Source of the DNA: Microcoleus sp. FACHB-DQ6
GTDB taxonomy: Bacteria > Cyanobacteriota > Cyanobacteriia > Cyanobacteriales > Microcoleaceae
Direction: 5' to 3'
Assembly (NCBI GenBank): GCA_014695175.1
Contig: JACJNV010000118.1
Coordinates: 1 to 34,626, forward strand
DNA: 34,626 nucleotides
Shown: in pieces, positions 9,099 to 17,163 of the stretch
How positions within the stretch are numbered: the first letter of the stretch is position 1
How the letters are laid out: each line of letters opens with the position of its first letter
Position numbers and translations under genes: made by a program
Notes under the pieces: generated by a model
What the model was told of the DNA's origin: nothing
Databases searched by the model: none
What the model saw: the letters and a program-made list of their open reading frames with translations, nothing else

Positions 9099-9922
9099 TC
9101 AGCTAACCCGTGGCGGCTTAAATAGAGTGTAATAGCTTGGTTTTAAGTCAAACCTCACATCGTATTTCTCGAATAGTATCGTTGGAGTTGTGCTAGATTC
9201 CAGTTTTTTGACTGCCGTCAGCAAATGACTGCTGCGCTTTGCACAGATTCTAGATAACTGACTGAGCCTCGTCGTTCTGCCAATTTTAACCTAGAGATAC
9301 GAGTAGTTTATACAGTTTAGTTTATTAACCAATGAAGCCGGAACTGACTTATTTAACCTGCTTAATCTCGGTACTTATAGCCTTTAGTAAAGATTTTAAG
9401 TTAATATTGCTTAAATTCACGTGGTATGGATTGACCTCTATTAACTCATGTATGTCGGTTAAATAAGTAGGTAAAAATATAGCTAATGTAGGTCGATTGT
9501 TGAACTCATAAAGTGTTTATTATAGGAGGTTTTTTGAGCTCAAACGACCCCTACAAAACATAAAAAGTATTTGTTTGGGCGCAGTTTTACCTAGTGTTTT
9601 AGTTTTTTAATAGTTGTTAAGGGGCTGCCTCTAGATTCTAACAAGGGGGTTGGGATTGTTAGAGAATAATTACACTACTTGCAAAAGTTTTAATCGCGAG
9701 AGTGTTTAATTGTTTGGTAGGTTTTAGAGAATAGTACCCGATCGCAATTAAAGCTGGAATGAGGCGCGATCGCACAAACCGGGTTTAATCAAAAAATCGG
9801 GTTTTTAGATGTGGCATTAATGGAGAGACTGGGGAGCGCCCCGACTGCCAATAACACCTGCAATTGACACCTGCCTCGATGTGTGAAGGTTTTCGTCGAA
9901 AAATATTCTGTAGGGAAAAAAC

Positions 9923-9952
9923 TTGACATCAGCGGGTCCTCGAAAGTAAAAA
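9923..9952 (+). promoter_or_regulatory. Candidate sigma70-type promoter upstream of the glycan locus
   Basis: TTGACA at 9923-9928, an 18-nt spacer, then TAAAAA at 9947-9952 within an AT-rich stretch. It is correctly oriented for the glycosyltransferase gene 176 nt downstream. The -10 match is weak and there is no independent support. Confidence 0.3.
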
Positions 9953-10098
9953 TAAATAACACTCATAACAAAAATGAGGCTTGATGTTTGATTCGCAATC
10001 GGCGATCGGCAAGTAGGGCATTGAGAAGTTGCTATCCCCTAAAACAATTTCGGCTAAAATACATCGAAGAATATAGGGAGTATCTATGATTTTTTCGC

Positions 10099-10127
10099 AA
10101 TCTAAAATCTAAAATCTAAAATCTAAA
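10099..10127. repeat. Heptamer array (AATCTAA)x4 abutting a start codon
   Basis: AATCTAAAATCTAAAATC... runs in 7-bp steps directly into the ATG at 10128 of the first glycosyltransferase, occupying the place where a ribosome-binding site would lie. It is the reverse-complement orientation of the array at 5111-5142. Confidence 0.85.
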
Positions 10128-11318
10128 ATGGCAACAGCTATTCTTGACCTCGAAATATCCAAACTCCCGCCAGAAATTAGGGTTGAGGAGCGTTACAGCA
10201 AAGCCTTGGTTTTAATTCGGCTGGGGGGAAAACCGATCGGCCAAGCTCTATTGTCGCTCGTCGGAGGTCGCGCCGACTCCTCCCAATTGCGGGAAACACT
10301 GATGAACGCTGCGGGAGAGAACCTTTGGAAAAATTGGCTCTACGATACCCTCGCATGGGACGAACGCGGGCCTGTGCAGGCAATGCCGCTCGCCACAGTA
10401 GCGGTTTGCACGCGCGATCGCCCGGAAGATTTGCGGCGCTGTCTAGACGCGCTGATGCAGCTCCCAGACGAGGGTCAGGAATACTTAGTAATTGACAATT
10501 GTCCCAGCACGGACGCTACCAAGGAACTAATCAAAAATTACCCACAAGTCCGCTATGTGCGCGAAGACGTACCAGGCTCCAGCGCTGCCCGCAACCGAGC
10601 TTTACGCGAAGCTAAACATGAATTCGTAGCCTTTACAGATGACGATGCTGCCCCCGATCCGAACTGGCTGCGATCGCTCTTATGGAATTTTAGCGATCCG
10701 CGAGTTATGTGCGTCACGGGGCTGGTGATGCCCTGGGAACTGGAAACCGAAGCGCAAGAATGGTTTGAGTGGTACAGCCCGCACGGGCGGGGATTTGAGC
10801 GCCGAGTTTTTGATGGGGCGCAGTGCAATCCTCTGATTGTGCATCTTGTGGGAGTTTCGGCGAGTATGGCTGTGCGGAAAAGTTCGATCGACTACATTGG
10901 CGTGTTTGACGAAGCTTTGGGGGCGGGAACACCCACGGTGGGTGGCGAAGACTGTGAACTCTTTGCCCGCATTTTGCGCGCGGGCTACCGCATCGTCTAC
11001 GAGCCGAGAGCATTGAGCTGGCACCGCCATCGGCGCACTTGGGAAGAATTGCGAAAAACGCTCCAAGGCTACGGCATCGGAGTCTATGCTTTCTGGACGC
11101 GGCTGTTTGTAATCAACAGAGAATTCAGTGTGCCTCTATTAGCTTGGGGATGGCTGCGGTATAAGCAAATTCCTGAATTAATTGCTTCTTTGCGAAAGCA
11201 ACCGGATGCGGTTCCGAGGGATTTGCTGTGGGCTCAATTCCGGGGCTGCATTAGCGGGCCGAAGGCTTATTTTGCTTCTCGGAAGTTGTTACAAAAAATT
11301 AAGGGAAGCAATGAATAG
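10128..11318 (+). CDS. GT2-family glycosyltransferase with an N-terminal accessory module
   Basis: 396 residues. Residues 4-75 form an accessory module shared with other proteins of this locus (strand ILDLEIS, then LVLIRLGGKPIG at 27-38, then a helix with LRETLMNAAGENLWKNW). The GT-A domain follows at about 87-320: VAVCTRDRPEDL, a nucleotide-sugar-binding VIDN at 121-124, the acceptor-side RNRAL, and the metal-binding DDD at 171-173 in FTDDDAAPDPNW. Further GT2 signs are GGEDCELFARIL and the basic SWHRHRR. GT2 enzymes of this type are cytoplasmic or membrane-peripheral and extend lipid-linked glycans; donor and acceptor cannot be inferred. It is a paralogue of the gene at 12973, sharing the GTPTxGG segment and module placement. 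The start abuts a heptamer array and lacks a Shine-Dalgarno. Confidence 0.9.
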   Translation: MATAILDLEISKLPPEIRVEERYSKALVLIRLGGKPIGQALLSLVGGRADSSQLRETLMNAAGENLWKNWLYDTLAWDERGPVQAMPLATVAVCTRDRPEDLRRCLDALMQLPDEGQEYLVIDNCPSTDATKELIKNYPQVRYVREDVPGSSAARNRALREAKHEFVAFTDDDAAPDPNWLRSLLWNFSDPRVMCVTGLVMPWELETEAQEWFEWYSPHGRGFERRVFDGAQCNPLIVHLVGVSASMAVRKSSIDYIGVFDEALGAGTPTVGGEDCELFARILRAGYRIVYEPRALSWHRHRRTWEELRKTLQGYGIGVYAFWTRLFVINREFSVPLLAWGWLRYKQIPELIASLRKQPDAVPRDLLWAQFRGCISGPKAYFASRKLLQKIKGSNE

Positions 11319-11392
11319 GGATTTTTAGATTATTTTTAACGGCAGATGAAGGGAGATGAAATGCACATGAAATTAATTGTTGTAATGTAAAT

Positions 11393-12703
11393 ATGGAAAA
11401 TCTAACAGTTAGCATAATTATTCCTAGCCACAACCGAAGTTCTTCGCTGCGGCGGGCTTTGGATGCTTTGCACTTGCAGACTTATCCGATCGACCTGATC
11501 GAGGTTATTGTAGTGGCAGATAGCTGCATTGACGATACTTTGGCAATGCTACAAGACTACAAAGCTCCGTTTAAACTGCAGGCGATCGAGGTAAATTGCC
11601 GGAGTGCTTCAATGGCCCGCAATACGGGAGCGGCTTCGGCTACCGGGAAATTGCTGCTGTTTCTCGACGACGATATCGAAGCGCTGCCGCCTTTGGTGGA
11701 AAGCCACGCGCGGGTACACCGAGAGCGTCCGGGCTCGGCTGTCATGGGCCCCTATCCGCCTAAGTTGCACGGAGGAACTAGATTTTTTGACGTGGAAGTG
11801 CGCTCGTGGTGGGAAGAGAAGTTTTATCAGATGAGCCAGCCCGCTCACCGATTTACTTATCAAGATTTGCTCAGCGGCAACCTTTCTTTGGATGCAGAAC
11901 TGTTTGCTCGTCTCGATGGCTTTGATTCGGCTTTCGGGAACTGCGGCGGGGAAGATTACGAGTTTGGGGTGCGTTTGCTGAAAGCTGGTGTATCTTTTGT
12001 TCTGGCTGCTCAAGCAGTGGCTTATCATTACGAACACGAAACTAACAATCTCGATCGCTCTTTCCGCCGATCTCGTCAGGAAGGGCGATCGGATGTTTTG
12101 ATTGGTCAGCGACACCCGGAACTCAGACCGACGCTGCACATAAAAGACTACGAAACTCCTTATTCTGTGGTAGACAAGATTTTGGTGGCGATCGCGTTTT
12201 TGTGGCCGGCGGTTATGGATGGGCTGGCCCTGGGAGTCAGGAAATCTCTGGATTTGCTCGAAAGTTTGGGGATGCGGGGAACTTGGCGGTGGTTGCGGGC
12301 AAAATTGCGCGGTTATTGGTATTTGCGGGGTGTGATTGATGAGCTAAAAAGTCGATCGGCAATTTCTAGTTTTATGCAAGGAGGCCCGGCCCGTGCTGAT
12401 TTGGGCGGACATGAAATTAACATTGATTTGCAGCAAGGTTGGGAAGCGGCAGAAAGCCTGCTGGACGCGGAACGACCGGCTGGGGTTTACCTGTATTACG
12501 ACCAACTGACAGTCGGCCACATTTTTCCGCAAGCGGGCGCGGAACCGCTACGGGGCGCTCACTTGCGCTCAATTCTGGCGCTTCACTTGGCCGAACCCCT
12601 GGCTCGGGCGATCGCGGTTAACGGTTTGCCCCGCAGTGCTGAAACGCTTGAAGACAAACCTTTAGTTGCTTTTGAAACTTACGAGTTAGCAATTAATAGC
12701 TAA
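11393..12703 (+). CDS. GT2-family glycosyltransferase with a C-terminal accessory module
   Basis: 436 residues. The GT-A domain starts at once with VSIIIPSHNRSSSLRRAL, carries VVADSC, the RNTGAASATG segment, the metal-binding DDD at 92-94 (LLLFLDDDIEALP) and GNCGGEDYEFGVRLLKAG, the usual GT2 acceptor/base region. Residues about 210-330 are a helical, partly hydrophobic region (IAFLWPAVMDGLAL) suggesting membrane association. Residues about 340-409 resemble the accessory module found at the N-terminus of the neighbouring glycosyltransferases: strand EINIDL, then GVYLYYDQLTVGHIF, then a helix with LRSILALHLAEPLARAI. It lies 74 bp after the preceding gene on the same strand. No good Shine-Dalgarno precedes the ATG, but the domain begins at residue 4, so the start is credible. 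Confidence 0.9.
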   Translation: MENLTVSIIIPSHNRSSSLRRALDALHLQTYPIDLIEVIVVADSCIDDTLAMLQDYKAPFKLQAIEVNCRSASMARNTGAASATGKLLLFLDDDIEALPPLVESHARVHRERPGSAVMGPYPPKLHGGTRFFDVEVRSWWEEKFYQMSQPAHRFTYQDLLSGNLSLDAELFARLDGFDSAFGNCGGEDYEFGVRLLKAGVSFVLAAQAVAYHYEHETNNLDRSFRRSRQEGRSDVLIGQRHPELRPTLHIKDYETPYSVVDKILVAIAFLWPAVMDGLALGVRKSLDLLESLGMRGTWRWLRAKLRGYWYLRGVIDELKSRSAISSFMQGGPARADLGGHEINIDLQQGWEAAESLLDAERPAGVYLYYDQLTVGHIFPQAGAEPLRGAHLRSILALHLAEPLARAIAVNGLPRSAETLEDKPLVAFETYELAINS

Positions 12704-12972
12704 GTAAATAGGTGGAAATAAAGATTACATGATTCGGGCAGGTGAGTGCCTTCATCTTCTCACTTATATCTGGTTATCCTTAGCTAAACTACCCCCTAGA
12801 AGATATTTTTTTTCGTTCTTTTTTTCGTTCATATCTACTAAATTCGGGGAATTTAAACCAAAAACTCAAACCTCAAAAGTTGGGAAATTGGAAAGTTGCA
12901 ACCCCAAACTTAAAAGTCCCAAGTCAAAACTTTTCTATGTAGTTCCCACTGCAAAATTTTCAGGAGCAAATT

Positions 12973-14223
12973 ATGGCAATAAAAGTGATGGAGATTGAGT
13001 TTGCCGAACAGATTAATCCGATTCGGCAACTCGAACACTACGAAGGAGTTCGCATTTTAGTTCGCTACCGGGGACGGCCTCTGGGCTGGGCTTATGTTAG
13101 TAACAATCCCTGGGAACAAACAATTTCGGCCGATCGAGTGCGACAAACAATTGTGGAGCAGTTTGGCAAAGAGTTAGTGCGATCGACTTTACGAGAGCAG
13201 TTCGGCGCTGTTTCTGAAGCAGTGGCAGATCGCCACCTGCCGTCAATTAGCGTTGTCATCTGCACGCGCGATCGCACAGATTTGCTCAAAGGCGCTCTGG
13301 AAGCTCTGCTGGCACTCGACTATCCCCACCGCGAAATTATCGTTATAGACAACGCTCCTGCAAACAGCAGCACCGCTGAATTCGTCGCGCGATTGCCGGT
13401 ACGCTACGTCAAAGAAGAACGGCCAGGATTGGATTGGGCGCGCAATCGCGGGATCGCGGAAGCGCGACACGAGATTATTGCTTTTACTGACGACGACGCG
13501 CGGCCCGATCGCGGTTGGCTGCGGGCGATCGCTTCGGCTTTTGCTGACCCAGAAATTATGGCCGTGAGCGGTTTAGTGGCGGCAGCCGAACTGGAAACTT
13601 TGGCGCAACAGCAATTTGAACTGATATATGGCGGAATGCTGCAACACCTGGACCGCCGCAAAACCAACGGTAGCGAGCTTTCTGTGCAGCAGTTGCTGTG
13701 GGCGAGCGACTACGGTGTGGGGGCGAATATGGCTTTCCGGCGGCAAGTGTTCGCGGAAGTTGGTAATTTTGACCCTGCTTTGGATGTGGGGACTCCGACT
13801 CGGGGGGGTGGGGATATCGAGATGTTTCATCGGATTTTGGCGAAGGGATACTCGACTTTTTATGAGCCGAGAGCTTTTGTGTGGCACTTGCACCGGCGCA
13901 GCGCCGAGGCTTTGAGCCGACAGTTGCAGGATAACGGGCGCGGTTTTGGGGCTTATTTACTGACGTGCGATCGCAACCGCACTGTGCCGCGCTGGGAAAT
14001 TTTGAAATTTGCTATGTTTAATTGGTTGGGTTGGTGGCTGGTGCGCCGCTTGGGGGCTCCGGGTTTGCTGCCGCGCAAGTTGGTAGTCAGCGAGTTGCTA
14101 GGAGCTCTCGACAGTCCTTTTGCTTACAGAAAAGCGCAGTTGCAGGCGCAGCAGTTAGCTGAGATTGAGCCGGAAGAGCAGCTAGAGTCTGAACCGCAGG
14201 AAGTTGCCGGAGGTGTGCGATGA
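12973..14223 (+). CDS. GT2-family glycosyltransferase with an N-terminal accessory module
   Basis: 416 residues. Residues 5-73 are the accessory module (VMEIEFAEQ, then ILVRYRGRPLGW at 28-39, then VRQTIVEQFGKELVRSTL). The GT-A domain has VVICTRDRTDLL (about 94-105), IIVIDNAPANSS, the WARNRG segment and the metal-binding DDD at 173-175. RGGGDIEMFHRILAKGY occupies the base/acceptor region; its paralogue at 10128 has GGEDCELF there, so the acidic residue is shifted one place. YEPRAFVWHLHRR follows. AGGAG 6 nt before ATG fixes the start. Its TGA overlaps the next ATG (ATGA at 14220-14223), so it is translationally coupled to the ABC transporter permease; this makes it part of the glycan assembly/export operon. 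Donor and acceptor are unknown. Confidence 0.92.
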   Translation: MAIKVMEIEFAEQINPIRQLEHYEGVRILVRYRGRPLGWAYVSNNPWEQTISADRVRQTIVEQFGKELVRSTLREQFGAVSEAVADRHLPSISVVICTRDRTDLLKGALEALLALDYPHREIIVIDNAPANSSTAEFVARLPVRYVKEERPGLDWARNRGIAEARHEIIAFTDDDARPDRGWLRAIASAFADPEIMAVSGLVAAAELETLAQQQFELIYGGMLQHLDRRKTNGSELSVQQLLWASDYGVGANMAFRRQVFAEVGNFDPALDVGTPTRGGGDIEMFHRILAKGYSTFYEPRAFVWHLHRRSAEALSRQLQDNGRGFGAYLLTCDRNRTVPRWEILKFAMFNWLGWWLVRRLGAPGLLPRKLVVSELLGALDSPFAYRKAQLQAQQLAEIEPEEQLESEPQEVAGGVR

Positions 14224-15011
14224 GAAGTGTTCCAAAGCTGATTGACAGGCGCAAAATCGCTCATTTCTTCGATTTGCTGCGGGTGTTGGTCGATCGCGAT
14301 ATGAAATTACTTTACAAGCGATCGGCTTTGGGGATTGCTTGGACTTTAATCAATCCGCTGTTGCAGTTAGCTGTATTTTCCTTTGTGTTTCGTTCTGTTA
14401 TACCCATTAACATTCCGCAATTTTCTTCCTTTGCTTTCAGCGGTTTGTTAATCTGGAGTTGGTCTCAAACCGCATTATTTCAAGCAACGGGATTAATTAC
14501 CAACAATAAAGCGCTAATCAGACAGCCGAATTTCCCCACGGCAATTTTGCCGGTAGTCACGACTATGACGGGGCTAATTCACTTTCTGTTAGCTTTGCCG
14601 GTGTTGATTATCTTTCTGGCAATTGATGGCGTTCAGCCGAGTTCAGTGCTGTTTGTGTTGCCGCTGCTGATGGTTATTCAGTTTATTTTGACAGTCAGTT
14701 TGGCTTATCCCCTCGCCGCTTTGAATGTCACTTTTCGCGATACTCAGCACACTTTGGGCGTAGTTTTGCAGATGCTGTTTTACCTGACTCCGATTTTCTA
14801 CGACCTCAACAGCGTGCCGAAAGAATTTCAGCCTTTTTATCAGTTAAATCCCATGGTACCACTGCTTGAAGCCTACCGCACCATACTGCTCAAGGGTACG
14901 CAGCCGGATTGGCTGGCACTGTTAATTGTTAGCTTGGTTGTGGCTGCTCTTTTGCCGATCGGACTGGGAATTTTTAGACGGCAAAGCAATACTTTTGTGG
15001 AGGAATTGTAA
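14220..15011 (+). CDS. ABC-2 type polysaccharide/O-antigen export permease (Wzm-like)
   Basis: 263 residues with about six hydrophobic segments. Family signs are the N-terminal amphipathic part before VDRDMKLLYKRSALGIAWTL (the classical ABC-2 opening), NPLLQLAVFSFVF, the central LNVTFRDTQHTLG cytoplasmic element, QMLFYLTPIFYDL, and the terminal RRQSNTFVEEL. Wzm-like permeases move complete or growing glycan chains across the inner membrane with a Wzt ATPase, which is the next gene, separated by 0 nt (TAA followed at once by ATG). Start overlaps the previous stop by ATGA. Gene order GT2-wzm-wzt is typical for ABC-dependent surface polysaccharide loci. I leave the symbol blank because orthology to wzm, kpsM or tagG cannot be decided here. 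Confidence 0.93.
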   Translation: MRSVPKLIDRRKIAHFFDLLRVLVDRDMKLLYKRSALGIAWTLINPLLQLAVFSFVFRSVIPINIPQFSSFAFSGLLIWSWSQTALFQATGLITNNKALIRQPNFPTAILPVVTTMTGLIHFLLALPVLIIFLAIDGVQPSSVLFVLPLLMVIQFILTVSLAYPLAALNVTFRDTQHTLGVVLQMLFYLTPIFYDLNSVPKEFQPFYQLNPMVPLLEAYRTILLKGTQPDWLALLIVSLVVAALLPIGLGIFRRQSNTFVEEL

Positions 15012-17084
15012 ATGCGTCAAGCTATTGTGGTCAAGGGTTTGGGGAAACGTTTCAACCGCTACTCTGCCGATCGACCTTATACGATTATGCAGGCAGCTTT
15101 GGCGGGTTTTCGGCAGATGAAACCGCAGGCGCGTTTTTGGGCGCTGCGGGATATCAATTTCACGGTTTCTCCCGGGGAAATGCTGGGAATTCTCGGCAAG
15201 AATGGCGCGGGAAAATCGACGCTGCTGCAACTTATCGGCGGTATCGGCCACGCTCAAGAAGGAACTATTGAAGTTAATGGTAGAATTGGCGGTTTGTTGG
15301 ATTTGGGTGCGGGTTTTCACTCGGATTTAACGGGCAGAGAAAATGTGTTTGTGGGTGCGGTGGTGGCCGGTTTGACTCGTCGGGAAGCGGCGCGCCGGTT
15401 TGATGATATTGTTGAATTTGCGGAATTGCAACAGTTTATTGATAGTCCGATGCGGACTTACAGTACCGGGATGCAAATGCGGCTGGCTTTTTCGGTGGCG
15501 GTGCACACTGATCCAGAAGTGCTGTTAGTTGATGAACATTTGTCGGTTGGTGATGTGGCTTTTCAAACTAAATGTTTGAACAGAATCTCGGAGTTTAAGG
15601 CTCAAGGATGTGCGATTGTTTTGATTTCTCACAACGCGACGCAAATTCATAAACTGTGCGATCGGGCTTTGTGGCTGAAATCAGGTGAAATCGTCGCTTA
15701 CGGGGAACCAGAAGTGGTAGTCGGTCAGTATTTGTCGGAAATGCGCCCACCAACCGAAAAACGCACTCCCATGCTTCCCCCTGAAGTGACGAGTACAGGT
15801 TCGCAACTGCGAATCAATGACAATCGCTTCGGTTCTTTGGAAGTAGAAATTACGGATGTTAAAGTGTTGCCGGATGATGAGATAAACAGTGGCGATCCTA
15901 TTACTGTGGAAATTCATTATTCTGTACCGAAGCCAATTTCGGCGGCTATTTTTGGCGTGACAATCAGCCGGGAAGACGGTCAAAGTTGTTTTGAGACTAA
16001 TACTAATCAAATGGGCAGATTGCTGCCGCTGGCGGAAGGTAAAGGCACAATCCGCCTGCACGTAGACAGGCTGGATTTAGGAAACGGTCAGTATTACGTG
16101 AATCCTGGGGTTTACGAGAAGAGTTTGGCTTACGCCTACGATTATCATTGGCACACTTATCCGCTGTACGTGCGATCGACTGTCAACCAAAAAACGATTC
16201 TTTGTCCGCCCTACCGCTGGGAATTTGATGGCAAAATGCAGGTTGCGGATTTACCAGAACCAGCCTATAAAGTTCACGCCTTAAATAAGGATAATCCCGC
16301 CTATGCCCAGATTTCGACTCAGTTAAAAAATAAGCAGGAACCAGACTTTTTAATTATTGGCGCTCAAAAGTGCGGCACGGAACCTCTATCTGGCTATCTC
16401 GCAAACCACTTGCAAATTATCAAAGATGGTTCCCGCAACATTCACTTTTTTGATTTGAATTTTGAGCGGGGCGTTGATTGGTACAGCAAGCAGTTGACGC
16501 GCAGTGTGGCGGATGAGAAGGTGTTGCTGTGGGAAATGACTCCTTACTATATTTATCATCCGTTGGTGGCCGAGCGGGTTTACAAGTGTTTCCCAGATGT
16601 TAAGCTGATTGTAATGCTGCGAAACCCGGTCAAGCGAGCTTGGCTGCACTATCATTTAGAAGTGGCGATCGGGTGCGAAAAGCTGGATTTTGAAAAGGCG
16701 ATCGCTTCCGAGTCCGATCGCCTAAAAGGTGAAATTGAAAAAATCAAAGCAGATCAAAGTTATTACAGTTTCAACCACCAACATTATTCTTATTTGTCGC
16801 GAGGAGTGTATGTTGAACAAATCAGGAATTGGCTAGATTATTTTCCCAGGGAACAGTTGCTAATTCTCAAGAGCGAAGATTTTGAAGCAAATGCCGACAA
16901 AGTTTTTTCGGAAGTATTAGATTTCTTGGATATTAGTGCGATCGCCAGTAAAGAATATGAGATGAATACGATCGAGGAATACAGCAAAATACCAGCAGCA
17001 ATCGAACAACAATTGACAGATTATTTCCAACCTTACAATCAGGAACTTTCTGATTTGTTAAAACAGGATTTTACTTGGAGTTAG
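15012..17084 (+). CDS. Wzt-like polysaccharide-export ABC ATPase fused to a sulfotransferase-like domain
   Basis: 690 residues, much longer than ordinary Wzt (about 250-450). Residues 1-240 are the ATPase: Walker A GKNGAGKST ending at T70, signature YSTGMQMRL, Walker B VLLVDEHLSVGD, and H-loop LISHN. About 265-425 is a beta-rich domain of the Wzt C-terminal (substrate-recognition) type, with NSGDPITVEIHY and a PGVYEKSLAYAYDYHWHTYP region. About 445-690 is a sulfotransferase-like domain: IIGAQKCGTEPL at 448-459 (5'-phosphosulfate loop) and MLRNPVKRAWLHYH around R537 (3'-phosphate region). In the usual motifs the loop reads K-x-G-T-T/S and a Ser follows R-A-W/Y; here they are E457/P458 and L545, so PAPS binding is doubtful. 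GGAGG 8 nt upstream supports the start. It is expected to power export and bind or modify the glycan. Confidence 0.9.
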   Translation: MRQAIVVKGLGKRFNRYSADRPYTIMQAALAGFRQMKPQARFWALRDINFTVSPGEMLGILGKNGAGKSTLLQLIGGIGHAQEGTIEVNGRIGGLLDLGAGFHSDLTGRENVFVGAVVAGLTRREAARRFDDIVEFAELQQFIDSPMRTYSTGMQMRLAFSVAVHTDPEVLLVDEHLSVGDVAFQTKCLNRISEFKAQGCAIVLISHNATQIHKLCDRALWLKSGEIVAYGEPEVVVGQYLSEMRPPTEKRTPMLPPEVTSTGSQLRINDNRFGSLEVEITDVKVLPDDEINSGDPITVEIHYSVPKPISAAIFGVTISREDGQSCFETNTNQMGRLLPLAEGKGTIRLHVDRLDLGNGQYYVNPGVYEKSLAYAYDYHWHTYPLYVRSTVNQKTILCPPYRWEFDGKMQVADLPEPAYKVHALNKDNPAYAQISTQLKNKQEPDFLIIGAQKCGTEPLSGYLANHLQIIKDGSRNIHFFDLNFERGVDWYSKQLTRSVADEKVLLWEMTPYYIYHPLVAERVYKCFPDVKLIVMLRNPVKRAWLHYHLEVAIGCEKLDFEKAIASESDRLKGEIEKIKADQSYYSFNHQHYSYLSRGVYVEQIRNWLDYFPREQLLILKSEDFEANADKVFSEVLDFLDISAIASKEYEMNTIEEYSKIPAAIEQQLTDYFQPYNQELSDLLKQDFTWS

Positions 17085-17092
17085 AATGGGCA

Positions 17093-17120
17093 GGTTGGGT
17101 TCCAAGAACGAAACCCAACC
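17093..17120. repeat. Inverted repeat / small hairpin
   Basis: GGTTGGGTT (17093-17101) is the exact reverse complement of AACCCAACC (17112-17120), with a 10-nt loop. It lies 9 nt after the stop of the Wzt-like gene. No T-run follows, so it may be a dispersed palindrome or an RNA-stabilising hairpin and not a terminator. Confidence 0.55.
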
Positions 17121-17163
17121 CACCTCAAAATCTACGGTTAATTATAATTAATGGCAAAAGGTT

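Larger units (their letters stand above)
8043..10127. other. Gene-poor region of about 2.1 kb
   Basis: Between the MBL hydrolase and the glycan locus I find only one decayed coding fragment (8883-9098, minus), AAACCGGGTTT palindromes (8073-8083, 8128-8138, 9776-9786), a possible promoter at 9923-9952 and the heptamer array abutting the first glycosyltransferase. The rest is AT-rich with stops in all frames and nothing recognisable. Confidence 0.6.
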
